A stretch of DNA of 64,000 bases. Origin: Ziziphus jujuba. Its lineage: Eukaryota; Streptophyta; Magnoliopsida; Rosales; Rhamnaceae. The stretch is from assembly GCF_031755915.1 (NCBI RefSeq), contig NC_083389.1:2534001-2598000 (forward strand), given 5' to 3'. Each line of letters begins with the position of its first letter. Position 1 is the first letter of the stretch. The notes under the pieces were generated by a model. That model was not told the DNA's origin and ran no database searches. It saw only the letters and a program-made list of their open reading frames with translations. Both the position numbers and the translations under genes were made by a program. Below are positions 44,930 through 57,910 of this stretch, one piece after another.

Positions 44930-45690
44930 TGTGATACCATTGATAATGAGTGGGACCAAATAATTCAATCGGGGTAGTGGCCAAACCATACCACATAGTT
45001 CCAGCAACCACAAAGCTGTAAAAAAGACAGTAGCGATACTACTAGATAGGACGGTTTCAATATTTCCCATACGTAATCCTTTGTATAGACATTGAGGCGG
45101 ACAAACACTAAGATGGAATAGACCCGCCAATGTGCCAAAGGTCCTTACTGCAATATGATGAGAGGCTATTCATCCCGGAACAGAAGGATCAAATCCTTCC
45201 ACACCCCACGTGGGATTTACAGATTGTACTCATTCGGTTAGTCCATAAGGATCGGATACCCATATTCTCGGACTATACAAGCCTATTACATGAAATGCAC
45301 CAAAACGAAAGCAAGCCAGCCTTGCAAGAAATAAATGAATTCCAAAGATTTTGGGCAAATCCAAAGAAGGTTTTCTTGTACGTTCATCAAAAAATATTTT
45401 TGTATTGCAATACACCCAGTGCGAGATAGCTGCCAAAAAGCATAAGCCAAAGAACAGCAACTGCCCCATGAGCTGGTTATTCCTAAATGAGGCATGAAGG
45501 GTATAACAAGCATCTCTTGTCTTCACATTGGATCCAGAATAGGGTTGGAGGGATCAAAAACCACTAATTCTTATAGAGCCATCAAACCGACCCAACCAGC
45601 AACCAGAGATGTATGCCTTATATGGACAGTAAGCAAATGACCGAGATCATTGAATACGATGGTATGAACATGATACCAAGGTAAACCCAT
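44930..45690 (-). pseudogene. psbB: psbB 5' half (plastid-derived)
   Basis: CP47, the 508-residue inner antenna protein of photosystem II. The ATG is at 45690 and the start reads [20 protein letters not shown]. Clear blocks: [72 protein letters not shown] and [15 protein letters not shown]. Several small deletions and frameshifts are present (for example after NSWG). The gene ends at YQW near 44935, where the LTR stub begins, so about half is missing. clpP lies upstream on the opposite strand, as in the plastome. Confidence 0.94.
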
Positions 45691-46129
45691 GGAAATACCC
45701 CTCTATCAGCGAAAAATAGACACTATGTAACTTTATTGTACTAGAAAAAAACTGTACTATAGATCTTCCCTTTTGAGTGGATTATCTCGGGGAAAGGATT
45801 ACTATTTGTTCTATTCTTTTAGTAATAATGGAACAATTTTGTTTGTTGGAAAAAAAAGAAGCAAATCTATTCTACACCCGATAAGTACCAGTACGCAATG
45901 GTAAGAGGTTGATACCTTCTATATGAGTGACTGCATTTATATATATTTTTTTTCATCATTCAAAGGACCTATTTGAAAGAATTTTCCTTTAGTAATTTTG
46001 TCTTTTTTTTTATAAACTTATTTGATCTATGGATAGAATAGGATAAAGAATAATATTATTAAGACAATAAATATGTTGTTACACTTTCACATTAAAGTGA
46101 GCTATAGTAATAAATTTTTATTTCATTTA
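45691..46129. other. clpP-psbB intergenic spacer (plastid-derived)
   Basis: This is the divergent spacer between psbB and clpP. It holds AT-rich plastid promoter-region DNA and several homopolymer runs. No gene is seen. Confidence 0.7.
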
Positions 46130-47640
46130 ATGCCTATTGGTGTTCCCAAAGTTCGTTTTCGAAACCCCGGAGAGGAAGATATATCGTGGATTGACGTATA
46201 GTGCAACTTGTTAGATATATTTGGTCATATGGTATTTCCTCCTTCTCTAACCCGATCAAGATATCCTCTCTTTCGCCCAAGAAAGGTTGATTGAATCATC
46301 AAAAATTTGGAGCGTGAACTACAATGAAGTACAATTCAATCTTTTTTTTTTTGGGGTATACAGACTAAAATCCTAAATAAAATTAATTGTAATTACTAGT
46401 TGGTGGGAGAATGGAATAAAAAAAACAAAAAGGAAGTCGTAGCAAAAAGACGTGGTATTAGGGCATTTGTCCTATATGTGCAAATCCAAATCGGGCAGAT
46501 CTTTACTTGGAGTAGACCCTAAACCAGAAAGAAGTTGAAGAAGATCGTTCAAGAACAAGAAAAGTGCATCGTGATTTGGATTAGATCCAAATGAAACAAT
46601 ACATCAATGAGAAGTTAGTCCAATAAGTTTAGTGAATTTTTTTATTTATTTATAGGTTTTTAGTTTATATATAAATTAAAGCAGGCCAAAACTAATCTTT
46701 CTTGAAACATGAAAGAAAAAGCTCCCCTTTGTTACAAGTTAAAAAGAGCTTGCTATGAATAAAAAAAAAATAAAGAAAGCTAGAATCTGTGTTGAACCGT
46801 ATGCATCAAAAGGCACATGTATGGCTCCTAAGGGATACAATTTTATCATAATCAACCGACTTTATCGAGAAAGATTACTTTTTTAGGTCAACAGGTTGAT
46901 CATGAGATCTCGAATCAACTTAGTGGTGTTATGGTATATCTCAATATGGAGGATGATACCAAAGATCTATATTTGTTTATAAATTCTCCTGGCGGGTGGC
47001 TAATACCCGGAGTAGCTATTTATGATACTATGCAATTTGTGTGACCAGATATACAGATAGTATGCATGTGATTAGCCGCTTCAATGGCATTTTTTATTCT
47101 GGTCAGAGGAGAAATTACCAAACGTCTAGCATTCCTTCATGCTTGGTGCCAACGAGTTTTTTATTGGATTTGAGAGAAAAAACAAAGTCTATGCCTTTGC
47201 GCTATAGGAAATATGAATATTAAGTAATAATAGCATGGCACTTCAAATTCGATATAAAAAGAATTTTTTTCAAAATACTTACATTATGTATCGAAAGAGT
47301 AGTATAAGATAAAGAAAAGGTATTTCCAATTTTATCTGATCTATTAGGAGATCTATTTCAGCGTCACAACCTTTTTTGTTTTCACACCAAAGATAACAAT
47401 ATTTATGTTATGAAAGAATACGAAAAATTAAAAAAAAAAATCTTATTTATTTGTATTGAAAAAAATAAAAAAAGAAACTTTGGGATTGCTAAATAAGTGA
47501 CGAAATAATAAAGCAACAGAGCCATCATAGTATTTTTTAACAACTCCAAAAGGAAGGGTGGTTAGTGGATCATTTACCTATGTGAATATGATAGACTCCA
47601 AAAGATAATAAAATAAGGATATAATAAGGAGTCTATAGAC
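46130..47640 (+). pseudogene. clpP: clpP exons 1-2 with introns (plastid-derived)
   Basis: ClpP1 is the proteolytic subunit of the plastid Clp protease (about 196 residues, three exons). Exon 1 (46130-46200, 71 bp, the usual length) starts [20 protein letters not shown]. Group II intron 1 (46201-46852) starts GTGCAAC and has its 3' domain near 46790-46845. Exon 2 (46853-47145) reads [10 protein letters not shown], a frameshift, then [40 protein letters not shown] and a stop for Gln before PDIQTVCM, and shifts again after it. The catalytic Ser region follows in broken frames. Intron 2 starts GTGCC at 47146 and fades at the AT repeat near 47640; exon 3 is absent. Confidence 0.93.
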
Positions 47641-47830
47641 TCATATATATATATTTTTAATATATTTAATATATATTAAAAAAATATTTAATATATATTA
47701 AAAAAATATTTAATATATATTAAAAAAATATATATATTATAAGTCTGTAATGTATTTAATAGACTAGAATATATTTAGTATATATATCATCTAATTAATG
47801 TAAATCCAAAGTGAAATATGTAAATAAAAT
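47641..47830. repeat. AT-rich tandem repeat at a deletion joint
   Basis: About three copies of a 22-bp unit (AATATATATTAAAAAAATATTT) at about 47660-47730, flanked by other AT repeats. It lies where clpP intron 2 ends and accD-side DNA begins, so a large plastid interval is missing at or near this point. Confidence 0.7.
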
Positions 47831-48298
47831 AAGTAAATAAATGGGCTTATTCATCTTTCTACACACAATATATGTATGATCGTTCACTTTTTTATTATGT
47901 TCATTATTTATTTTTATTATTCTTCATTTTTGTTTTTCCTTTCGCGAAAAAATTCGTTATAATATGATCCAACAAAAGAGATCCTTAGTAAAATCAGGGA
48001 TTCTTGAGGGATATAAAAAGATGCAGGACCCTTTACCTAATTTCATGAACGAAAGAAACAGAAGTCGCTCTTTTTATTTTGTTTGATAGAGATTTCCTGA
48101 CCTAATTAGTAATCAGGACTATCGATAAAAAAAAGTATCTGCATGATTTTTATTCCATTTTAATCTTATGTTACCAATGAAAATCCATTCTTGGAATTTT
48201 GACTTTGCTTCCTATAAACTAAATAACTATTTGGTTACCACAAAACAAGTAATAAATTCAAATTTAATAATTTAATAAATATTAAATTAAGGATAAAA
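47831..48298. other. Probable accD 3' spacer (plastid-derived)
   Basis: This sequence follows the accD end and is probably the accD-psaI spacer, by position only. No psaI or other gene was recognised. Several short AT direct repeats occur (for example TTAATAA and TTAAATTAAGGATAA at 48261-48305). Confidence 0.5.
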
Positions 48299-49697
48299 TT
48301 AAGGATAAGGATATATGGCTCTCCTTAATTTTATTTTTGATTTCACTTTTCGATTCAAAGGAAAGAAAGCATGGAGTTGAAATCACTCACTCAAAATGCC
48401 GTTTAAAGGATTATTTGTAGCATGTTCAATGAAATGTGTGATTTTCTCTCCCACTATCGAGCCCATACTACCCCCCCATAAACTGAAAATCCATAACCCT
48501 AATTTCTACAGGAATAGCATTTAGTCGACCTATGCCTGTTTGAACAGCATTAGTTAATCATGTTGTTCTTTGATTAAAATCAATATGATCTTTATAAGGT
48601 TCCTCCCACGACTGAAATTTTGATGGGATTCCTAGAGACCATGTCTTCATTCAGAGGCTTCCAAGTACCTGGATCAACCGAGCTTTCAATTCTATTTGAA
48701 CTAGTCACTTTCAAATGATGTCCACAATGTTCACAAATATTCATTTAAAACTTAAAAAATTTCTTATAATTTAATCCATAACAATTTTCGCATTGCACCC
48801 ACAAATATTTGTATTTTTTAGTTATCTTTAAATCACTTTTTCTGTCTCTTATTTGTATTTGATTTAGAGAAAATGCTAATTCATTTTTTCTTTCCCCTAT
48901 TTCAGCTAGAGCTTTCTTTAATCTGTTTTCTTTTAAAATTTAATATAATTTTAATTTGTTTTCTTTTAGTTGAGCTAGAGCTCTCTCTAAATCCCTTTTT
49001 CATTTTCTTATTTCAGTTAGAGCTCTCTCAAACTCTCTTTTTCTTAGAGTTTTTGCACTATCATCCGTACTGGTTCGTATACTGGAAACTCCCACTTTTA
49101 CTACTTTTGTCGCTTTTGCCACGAATGTAACTATAAATGTAACTGTCATTGGAATTCACACCACTACTTAAAATATAACGATCATTACTGATTTGAGAAT
49201 GAAGATCACTATTAATGAAACTAGTAATGTGATTATTCCAACTGTATTTAGTATCATGCATGTAATGATAATAGTGATGATCGTCACTCTTAGATACATT
49301 ATTTGGATAACTAGAATTCTGATGACTATAAAAAGAACTTTTTGGTGCACTTAGAAAAGAACGATCGGTGTTAGTCTCAAAAATTCAATTTTCAATATCA
49401 AAATATATGGAGTAATGGTCCCTATTACTATCCCTAAAGAAAAAAGTTAGATTAGATATGAAATTTCAAATGGACCTCCTAATGCTGACTAAATGATCAA
49501 CATTACTGTAATTATAATTGTTACTCTCAATCCCATTAGGGATTTTTTTTATTCATATGATTTATAATCGGATCTTTATTTACACTAGTATTTTCATTTT
49601 CAATAGGACCACCAAAACTATCCATTGATTTACTTAACCCACATCTGTATTCTAACCCCCTCCTTTACAACATCGAATCGAACCGACATTTTTCCAT
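48299..49697 (-). pseudogene. accD: accD with coiled-coil-like insertion (plastid-derived)
   Basis: AccD is the beta-carboxyltransferase subunit of plastid acetyl-CoA carboxylase. The ATG is at 49697 (MEKCRFDSML, then a stop). N-terminal relics [12 protein letters not shown] and MYDTKYSWNNHI-type sequence follow. A charged, repetitive insert (about 48870-49060; [30 protein letters not shown]) precedes the zinc finger ([12 protein letters not shown] ... CEHCGHH). Later blocks: [15 protein letters not shown] near 48650, then DFQFMGG and [16 protein letters not shown]. About 110 catalytic-domain codons are then missing before FQLHAFFPLN and a stop at 48299. Many stops and frameshifts make it non-functional. 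Confidence 0.93.
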
Positions 49698-49789
49698 AGA
49701 GCTTTCTTGCCCCTATTTACATGAAAATATAATAAATGAATAGTCATTTGATAAAAATCATTTGAATATTCCGAATAGAATTTAGAATC

Positions 49790-50872
<1,083 letters not shown>

Positions 50873-51684
50873 AAGTCCATCCCTACAACTCATGAATTAA
50901 GAATTCTTACAATACCAAGGTCTACTCGACATGATTAGGAGTTAATGAAACTTTACATAGGAATCGTTCACAAAATTATCAACTAATCAGAATGGTTCGT
51001 TATTAGACCGTGGTATTTGATTCACTAAATACATCATTATTTTATACTCTTTCATATGTATGGCGCAACCCGCTCTTTGTTTTTCAAAGTTTCTAATCTC
51101 TTACAATTTTTTTAATCGAAATATCTAAGAAATTCGCTATTTAGAGTAATATATGTTGTATATGTAAATAATATGTAGAATTCGTTCATGAATAGAAAGA
51201 AAGGGTATGGGTATGAAAAAGAAAAATAATATTAATATAATAAATAATATAAAATAATACAATAAATAATAGACTAGGTGTAAATCAATATGCTGAAATA
51301 GGAAATAGGACATGAAATAAGGGCTGATGATATAGAAAAAAAGAATCATAAATAGAATAGAGTTCGGGTTCGAATTCCATAGATAATATGGTTCGTATTG
51401 TCTATAATGATCGGCAAATGAAAGACTTTCTCAAGATTTTTATTCATCTACTTGATATTTTGAAAATGGATTTTGGTTGAACTTGAAAATTCACTCACTG
51501 AAATTTAATAAGTAAGCAATTGGATTGCATTCGGTTGGACAGCCCCAACAAAGTCGAGTGCTAGCGCCCATTTTTTATTTCTTATTGAAATATTGAATTA
51601 ATCAATTAACTTAACTTACTACCGAACATTTCTTTTTTATTTCAATAATTTTTGCAAAAAATTTCGACATCTTTTTATTTTACT
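50873..51684. other. rbcL-atpB divergent spacer (plastid-derived)
   Basis: This is the full-length divergent promoter region between rbcL and atpB, AT-rich, with many small expansions of ATAATAT-type sequence (51225-51270). No gene is seen. Confidence 0.75.
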
Positions 51685-51835
51685 ATGAGAATCAATCCTA
51701 CTACTTCTGGTCCTAGGGTTCCCACGCTTGAAAAAAACAACCTGGGGTGTATTGCACAAATCATTGGTCCAGTATTGGATGTAGCTTTTCCACCAGGCAA
51801 GATGCCTAATATTTACAATGCTCTAGTAGTTAAAG
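51685..51835 (+). pseudogene. atpB: atpB 5' fragment (plastid-derived)
   Basis: Start of the beta subunit of plastid ATP synthase: [20 protein letters not shown], then [19 protein letters not shown] and IYNALVVK. The ATG at 51685 matches the native start; an upstream in-frame ATG at 51652 lies in the leader. The gene stops at codon 50 or so, where an LTR begins at 51836. No internal stop is present in this short piece. Confidence 0.95.
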
Positions 51836-52969
51836 TGATACGAACCTAGGACGACCTGCTCCTAAACCCGTATTATATTAGCCGGGATCTTAATTAAGTT
51901 CAAGTTCTAGTGGAATTGACCTCAACCCCTAACCAACTTGTGGTTAGAAACCTTGGTATAATGTAGACGCCACAATAGGGGATGGAAAACCTATTGATAA
52001 GTCAAGCCAAAACAACCAATTCTCTAATGGTGTTTTAGGTGTTCTCAAAGAACAAAGAGATAATTAATCACACAAGTATTTTTTTAATCAAATCAAACTT
52101 AATTCTTATTGAAAAATAAGCCTTTAAATAGGCTTTGAAAGAAACAAAATAAACCCTAAAAACCCTAGGTAAAATCGACCACACACATAAAGAAACCTAG
52201 TTGGCCGAAACTATACTTCCTTTCCTAATCTAAGTTTGATTAATTAATTCCTTTATATTAAATTAGGAATTAATTAATTTACAATGGAAAGAATAAAATA
52301 AAAACCTTACTAAAGTTATTTGTCCAGAAAATAAATAAATAAAAACCAAAAAGTAATGATAGTTTCCTAAAACAAAAAGTAAAAACAAATTAGGAAACTA
52401 AAAATCGTAATTTTTGGCTATGTTGGTAATGACCCTTCTTTGATCCAATTGGACTCCAAATCAGCTTCAATAGTCTTTTTGGAATGCCAAATAAGCTTAT
52501 TGTGAAGTTCCTCATGTTGTCCTTGCTTGGAAGTATGAGAAAAGGCTAATATAGTGAAATACAGTAAAGCGAGCAAGCAATACAGCAAATTCGGCCAAAT
52601 TGTTGATGCTGTCCGTACAAGCCCTTTTTGATTGCATTTTAGGCTGATTTAACTTGAGTCCATGACCTCTTAGGCATGTGAATTGAACCCATAAAGCATT
52701 GGAACCATTTCATGCTTCCTGAACTCCAAAAATGTACCAAAATCGTCCCCCGGGTCCGTATCGGCTTCCACCACTTTGATGCTTAGAATACGCTTTGTAT
52801 CTTCAAGTATGGACAAGCTCTGTTGAGATTGATTACCCCTGGTATAAATACTCCTAGGTTGTCCTTAAATCTCTTAATTTGAGCTCTTGTAATTGCCCTA
52901 GTCTTCATCCTTGTCGAGTCAGCACCCCAATGGGTTATCGGTGGAGCGGGCTCGGGCGGAATCACATCA
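51836..52969 (-). repeat. LTR of element C
   Basis: 1134 bp, TGATGTGATTCC at the 52969 end and CGTATCA at 51836, inserted in the atpB coding region. A polypurine tract AAAAGGAAGGGAA precedes it at 52982-52970. It is the 3' LTR of a minus-strand copy whose 5' end is lost. Confidence 0.92.
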
Positions 52970-54789
52970 TTCCCTTCCTTTTGAAAAGGATTTACCACTA
53001 AATAAAGCTCTCAACAATGCAGATAAATTTCTATGCAATAAAGACATCTTTAAATAAGTATCTTTAAAATTCATGGTCAGCAATGATTTCTTATTCATAA
53101 TTACCTTATTAACATCACCAAAGTTAAGATAAAAATTTATATTTTTCCTTTCTTGTATTCCTTTTCCTTTCTCACTCACGGCCATCTCACATTCCTCATT
53201 CTCGGCTTTTGCACCAAATTTTTCACTCTTGGTTTTATTAAAATTTTTTCACACAACCTGAGTATTAGAAGACTTACCTTGGACAGCAAGCTCACCTTTT
53301 CCCTCTTGATTGGATGGTAGTCCACTTGGAATTTCATTTGGGAAGACATCTCCAAATTCCTTCAAAAGAGAAATCATTGAACTTTGCAATTCAAGTTCTT
53401 CAAAGTTAGTTTGATCATTAAAATAATTTTCTTTATAAATCATGACCAGAAAAGGTTTCTTACACTCAATAACCTTATTGATATCCCCTAAACTCAAATA
53501 AAAATTGCTACTTAACCTTTCTTTTCTTTCTTTTTCTTTTTTTCCCTTGGATTGGCGCAAACGTTTGGATTTCTCTTCCTTCTCCAAGCTCTTGGGTTTG
53601 CCACTTTCTTTACCCTCTCTTTCAGTTTTTCTTTGATCTTTCCACTCAATATGAGTCTTAGAAACCTTACCTTGATCAGAACCTCAATCTTACCTCCTTG
53701 AAAGGATGGTGAAGCCGTTGGTGCCATACTTGCTTTTTCCTTGAGCTTGTCGGCTTCTCTCTTTTGTTGCATTTGTAATTTGTCTTTGTAAACCTCTTTA
53801 GGAGATAATGGTTCCAGCTTGACCTTCTTCCCTTTAAACCTAAAAACAATACTATTTTCGACCAAAATGAGTAGCATCTTTATCAAATTGCCATCGTCTA
53901 CCTAATAGTATATGTCCAGCAATCATGGGTACAATATCACATAAAACTACATCCTTATATCTACCTATATTAAATTTTACTTTGGCTTGTTTGTTTACTT
54001 TTATCTCACCATTATCATTAAGCCATTGTAATCTGTATGGTTTAGGATGTTTTATTGTTTTTAAGCCCAATTTATCAACTACAAGGTTACTTATTACATT
54101 AGTATAACTCCCACTATCTACAATCATGCTACAAATTTTACCTTGTATTTCACAACGAGTGTGGAAGATGTTCTCTTGTTGAATTTGTTCTTCATCCTTG
54201 TAAACAGCAAGTTCCCTCCTTGAGACTAAATTTAGCTCAACATTTGATGTGTTTAATGGTTCGGCCTCATCATCAAGTCCTTCATCTTCTTGTTCGATTT
54301 CCGCCTCACTAGCCTCACTCTCGGATTCCACCTCTCCATTACCCTTAATTACCATTATCCTTCTATTCGGGCATTGGCTGGCTATATGTCCTCTTCCTTG
54401 GCACTTGACACAAATAATTTCTCTTGACTTTTGAGGTTTAGGTTCAGATTTTTCCTCACCTTTAATGGCTTGGGCAGCTTCGGTTTTAAATTCTCTTCTC
54501 GGCCGGTTGGTAGCTTCTTTACCAAGTTTCAGCTTCAGCTTGCTTTCATAAGTGGAATTGTTTTTCCAGCCACTTGAACTTGTCCTTCCACTGCTAGAAA
54601 CTCCTCGAACCGTGTGCTAACACCCCTCCTCTTGAATTGGTTCTCAAGCTTAATTGCTACATGCAACGTCCCCTCCAATTCCAAGTATTATTGTAATTCA
54701 AGCTGGTTGGCAATGTCACAGTTTAACCCTCCAAGAAATCTTGACATTGTTGCCTCCCTATCCTCCCTCATGCTTAACCTCATCATGAG
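52970..54789 (-). mobile_element. Element C internal region (non-autonomous, 5' truncated)
   Basis: Minus-strand interior from gag to the 3' LTR. Pieces: Gag C-terminal part (REDREATM near 54760), zinc knuckle near 54395, acidic linker and protease region (54355-53852; the DSG site reads DSG followed by Y for C), pre-[19 protein letters not shown] near 53490, the shared module near 53320-53050, then [12 protein letters not shown] joined directly to NPFQKEGND. Compared with D it lacks the whole post-integrase segment. Frameshifts split the frame near 53860 and 53640. The interior stops at 54789, where the LTR of D begins. Confidence 0.88.
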
Positions 54790-55925
54790 TGATATGAACC
54801 TAGGACGACCTGCTCCTAAACCTGTATTATATTAGCTCGGATCTTAATTAAGTTCAAGTTCTAATGGAATTGACCTCAATCCCTAACCAACCTGTGGTTA
54901 GAAACCTTGGTATAATGTAGACGCCACAATAGGGGATGGAAAACCTATTGATAAGTCAAGCTAAAACAACCAATTCTCTAATGGTGTTTTAGGTGTTCTC
55001 AAAGAACAAAGAGATAATGAATCTCACAAGTATTTTCTTAATCAAATCCAAGTTGTATTCTTATTGAAAAATAAGCCTTTAAATAGGCTACAAAGCCACA
55101 AAATAAAACCTTAAAAATGAAAGGGAAAACCGGCCACACAAAGTAGTTTCCTATGGTGGCCGAAATTCTCACTCATTTCCTAATCTAATTTGGATTAATT
55201 AATTCCTTTATTTTGAATTAGGAATTAATTAATTTACAATGAAAATAATAAAATAATAACTTTCCTAAACTTATTCTTCCAGAAAATAAATAAATAAAAA
55301 CAAAAAAGTAATGGTAGTTTCCTAAAACAAAATGTAAAAACAAATTAGGAAACTAAAAATGCTAGCCTTTTGATCAAGTTGACTTTGATCAATCTTTGAC
55401 CTCTTTGAGCTTCAAATCAGCTTCTAGATGCTTTTTAGGATGCCAAATAAGCTGAATATGAAGTCCCACACGTTACCCATGCTTGGAAAAATAAGAAAAG
55501 GCTAATACAGTAAAATACAGTAAAGCCAACGAGCAATACAGCAAATTCGGCCAAATTGTTGATGTTGTCCGTACAAGCCCTTTTTGTTTGCATTTGAGGC
55601 TGGTTTAACTTGATTCCATGACCTATTAGGCATATGTATTGAACCCATAAAACATTGGAACCATTTCATGCTTCCCGGACTCCAAAAATGTACCAAAACC
55701 GTCACCCGGGTCCGTATCGGCTTCCACCACTTGGATGCTTAGAATAGGCTTTGTATCTTCAAGTATGGACAAGTTCTGTTGAGATTGATTACCCCCTGTA
55801 TAAATACTCCCAGGTTTTCCTTAAATCTCTTAATTTGAGCTCTTGTGATTGGCCTAGTCTTCATCCGTGTCGAGTCAGCACCCCAGCGGGTTATCAGTGG
55901 AGCGGGCTCTGGCGGAATCACATCA
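54790..55925 (-). repeat. LTR of element D
   Basis: 1136 bp, TGATGTGATTCC at the 55925 end; the terminus at 54790 reads CATATCA with one change from CGTATCA. Polypurine tract AAGAGGAGGGGAA lies at 55938-55926. This is the 3' LTR of copy D. Confidence 0.92.
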
Positions 55926-57553
55926 TTCCCCTCCTCTTGAAAAGGATTTGTCCTCAAATCAAGATCATCACCTGCAGCAAAAGAAGTTAAATCAGAAACA
56001 TTAAATGCAGCACTCATGTTATACTCACCCGGTAAATCAAGCTTGTAGGCATTCTTGTTATTCGGCTCCAAAACTTGAAAAGGTGCATCCATAGGCGGCA
56101 TGAGCTTTGACTTTCTTTGATTAGGAAACCTTTCCTTTCGTAAGTGCAACCAAACCAATTCTCCTGGGTCAAACACTATTACAAAAAAATCTAGAAATAC
56201 ATGCTCATTATGGTAAAAATTACACTCTTTAAAGTTAGCAAACAATATTTCCCAAATTTTCAAATTGCCATTAAGTAAAGCTCTCAACAATGCAGATAAA
56301 GTTCTATGCAATAAAGATATCTTTAAATAAGTATCTTTAAAATTCATGGTCAGCAATGATTTCTTATTCATAATTACTTTATTAACATCACCAAAGCTAA
56401 GATAAAAATTTATATTTTTCCTTTCTTGTCTTCCTTTTCCTTTCTCACTGACAGCCATCTCACCTTCCTCACTTTCGGCTTTTGCACCAAATTTCTCACT
56501 CTTGGTTTTATTAAAATTTTTCCATACAACCTGAGTATTAGAAGACTTACCTTGGACAGCAAGCTCACCTTTTCCCTCTTGATTGGATGGTAGTCCACTT
56601 GGAATTTCATTTGGGAAGACATCTCCAAATTCCATTAAAATAGAAATCATTGAACTTGGCAATTCAAGTTCTTCAAAGTTAGTTTGATCATTAAAATAAT
56701 TTTCTTTATAAATCATGACCAGCAAAGGTTTCTTACACTCAATAACCTTATTAATATTCCCTAAACTCAAATAAAAGTTGCTGCTTGACCTTTCTTTTCT
56801 TTCTTTTCCTTTTCCCACCTTGGATTGGCGCAAACCTTCGGATTTCCCTTCCTTCTCCAAGCTCTCGGGTTTGCCACTTTCTTTCGCCTCTCTTTTGGCT
56901 TTCCCTTGATCTTTCCACTCAATATGAGCCTTAGAAACCTTACCTAGATCAGCAACCTCATTCTTACCTTCTTGAAAGGATGGTGAAGCCATTGGTGCCA
57001 TACTTGCTTTTTCCTTGAGCTTTTCGGCTTCTCTCCTTTGTTGCATTTGTAATCGGTCTTTGTAAACCTCTTTAGAAGATAATGGTTCTAGCTTGATCTT
57101 CTTCCCTTTAAACCTGAAAACAATACTATTTTCTCGACCAAAATGAGTAGCATCTTTATCAAATTGCCATAGTCTACCTAATAGTATATGTCCAGCAATC
57201 ATGGGTACAATATCACATAAAACTACATCCTCATATCTACCTATATTAAATTTTACTTTGGCTTGTTTGTCTACATTCATCTCACCACTATCATTAAGCC
57301 ATTGTAATCTATAAGGTTCTGGATGTTTAATTGTTATTAAGCCTAATTTATCAACTACAATGTTACTAATTACATTTGTACAACTTTCACTATCAATAAT
57401 CATACTACAAATCTTACCTTGAATTTCACATCGGGTGTGGAAGATGTTCTCTCTTTGAATTTCATCCTCATCTTTGCATGCAGCAAGTACTCTCTTAGAA
57501 AGCAAGTTTAATTCAGCATTGGATGCTTGCAAGGTTTCGGGTTCATCCTCCAA
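55739..57553 (-). CDS. Non-autonomous protease/delta-pol polyprotein (element D)
   Basis: This open frame of 604 codons is the best-preserved example of the non-autonomous polyprotein. It reads through the protease (active-site DSG changed to DSE, so probably dead), [40 protein letters not shown], the module [15 protein letters not shown] and [20 protein letters not shown], the integrase scrap [52 protein letters not shown] and NPFQEEGND. It enters the LTR at 55925 and ends with [20 protein letters not shown] and a stop at 55739. RT, RNase H and the integrase catalytic core are missing without breaking the frame. The frame reaches back only to 57553; the gag part is cut. Confidence 0.88.
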   Translation of the reverse strand: MEDEPETLQASNAELNLLSKRVLAACKDEDEIQRENIFHTRCEIQGKICSMIIDSESCTNVISNIVVDKLGLITIKHPEPYRLQWLNDSGEMNVDKQAKVKFNIGRYEDVVLCDIVPMIAGHILLGRLWQFDKDATHFGRENSIVFRFKGKKIKLEPLSSKEVYKDRLQMQQRREAEKLKEKASMAPMASPSFQEGKNEVADLGKVSKAHIEWKDQGKAKREAKESGKPESLEKEGKSEGLRQSKVGKGKERKERSSSNFYLSLGNINKVIECKKPLLVMIYKENYFNDQTNFEELELPSSMISILMEFGDVFPNEIPSGLPSNQEGKGELAVQGKSSNTQVVWKNFNKTKSEKFGAKAESEEGEMAVSEKGKGRQERKNINFYLSFGDVNKVIMNKKSLLTMNFKDTYLKISLLHRTLSALLRALLNGNLKIWEILFANFKECNFYHNEHVFLDFFVIVFDPGELVWLHLRKERFPNQRKSKLMPPMDAPFQVLEPNNKNAYKLDLPGEYNMSAAFNVSDLTSFAAGDDLDLRTNPFQEEGNDVIPPEPAPLITRWGADSTRMKTRPITRAQIKRFKENLGVFIQGVINLNRTCPYLKIQSLF

Positions 57554-57863
57554 GTCCTCCTCCTCTTGCTTAGCTTCATCCTCACTTTCTTCACTTTCGA
57601 TTCTAGCTCGTCATTGCCCTTTAACACCATGATTCTTCTATTCGGGCATTGGCTATCAATGTGTCCTCCTCCCTGGCACTTAAAACACACAACATCATGA
57701 GTTCTAGAAGGTTTAGGATCTAATTTTACCTCATTCTTTGGTGCTTGGACAGGTTTGGTTCTAGTCTCCTTCCTTGGCCAGTTTGAACTTTCTTCTTCGA
57801 CTTTCGGCTTTGGCTTGCTTTCATAGATGGGATTGTTCCTCCAGCCACTTGAATTGGACCTTC
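57554..57863 (-). pseudogene. gag: Element D gag 3' remnant
   Basis: Zinc knuckle CFKCQGGGHIDSQC near 57690-57645, with upstream Gag C-terminal sequence to 57863 (the SGWRNN region). A one-base shift near 57597 separates it from the 604-codon frame. Gag N-terminal and capsid-like domain are absent. Confidence 0.85.
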
Positions 57864-57910
57864 AAAAGAGGGTTAAAAGCTTAAACTAGTGTGCAAACAT
57901 GAGTGTCAAG
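57864..57910 (+). mobile_element. Inverted scrap of the element leader
   Basis: 47 bp matching the leader near 22316-22361 (AAACTAGTGTGCAAACA core), in plus orientation although its neighbours D and E are on the minus strand. It lies exactly between the end of D and the truncated LTR E. Confidence 0.8.

Noticed and set aside
47660..47730. CRISPR-like direct repeats
   Set aside because: The units are contiguous AT tandem repeats with no spacers, in eukaryotic nuclear DNA.
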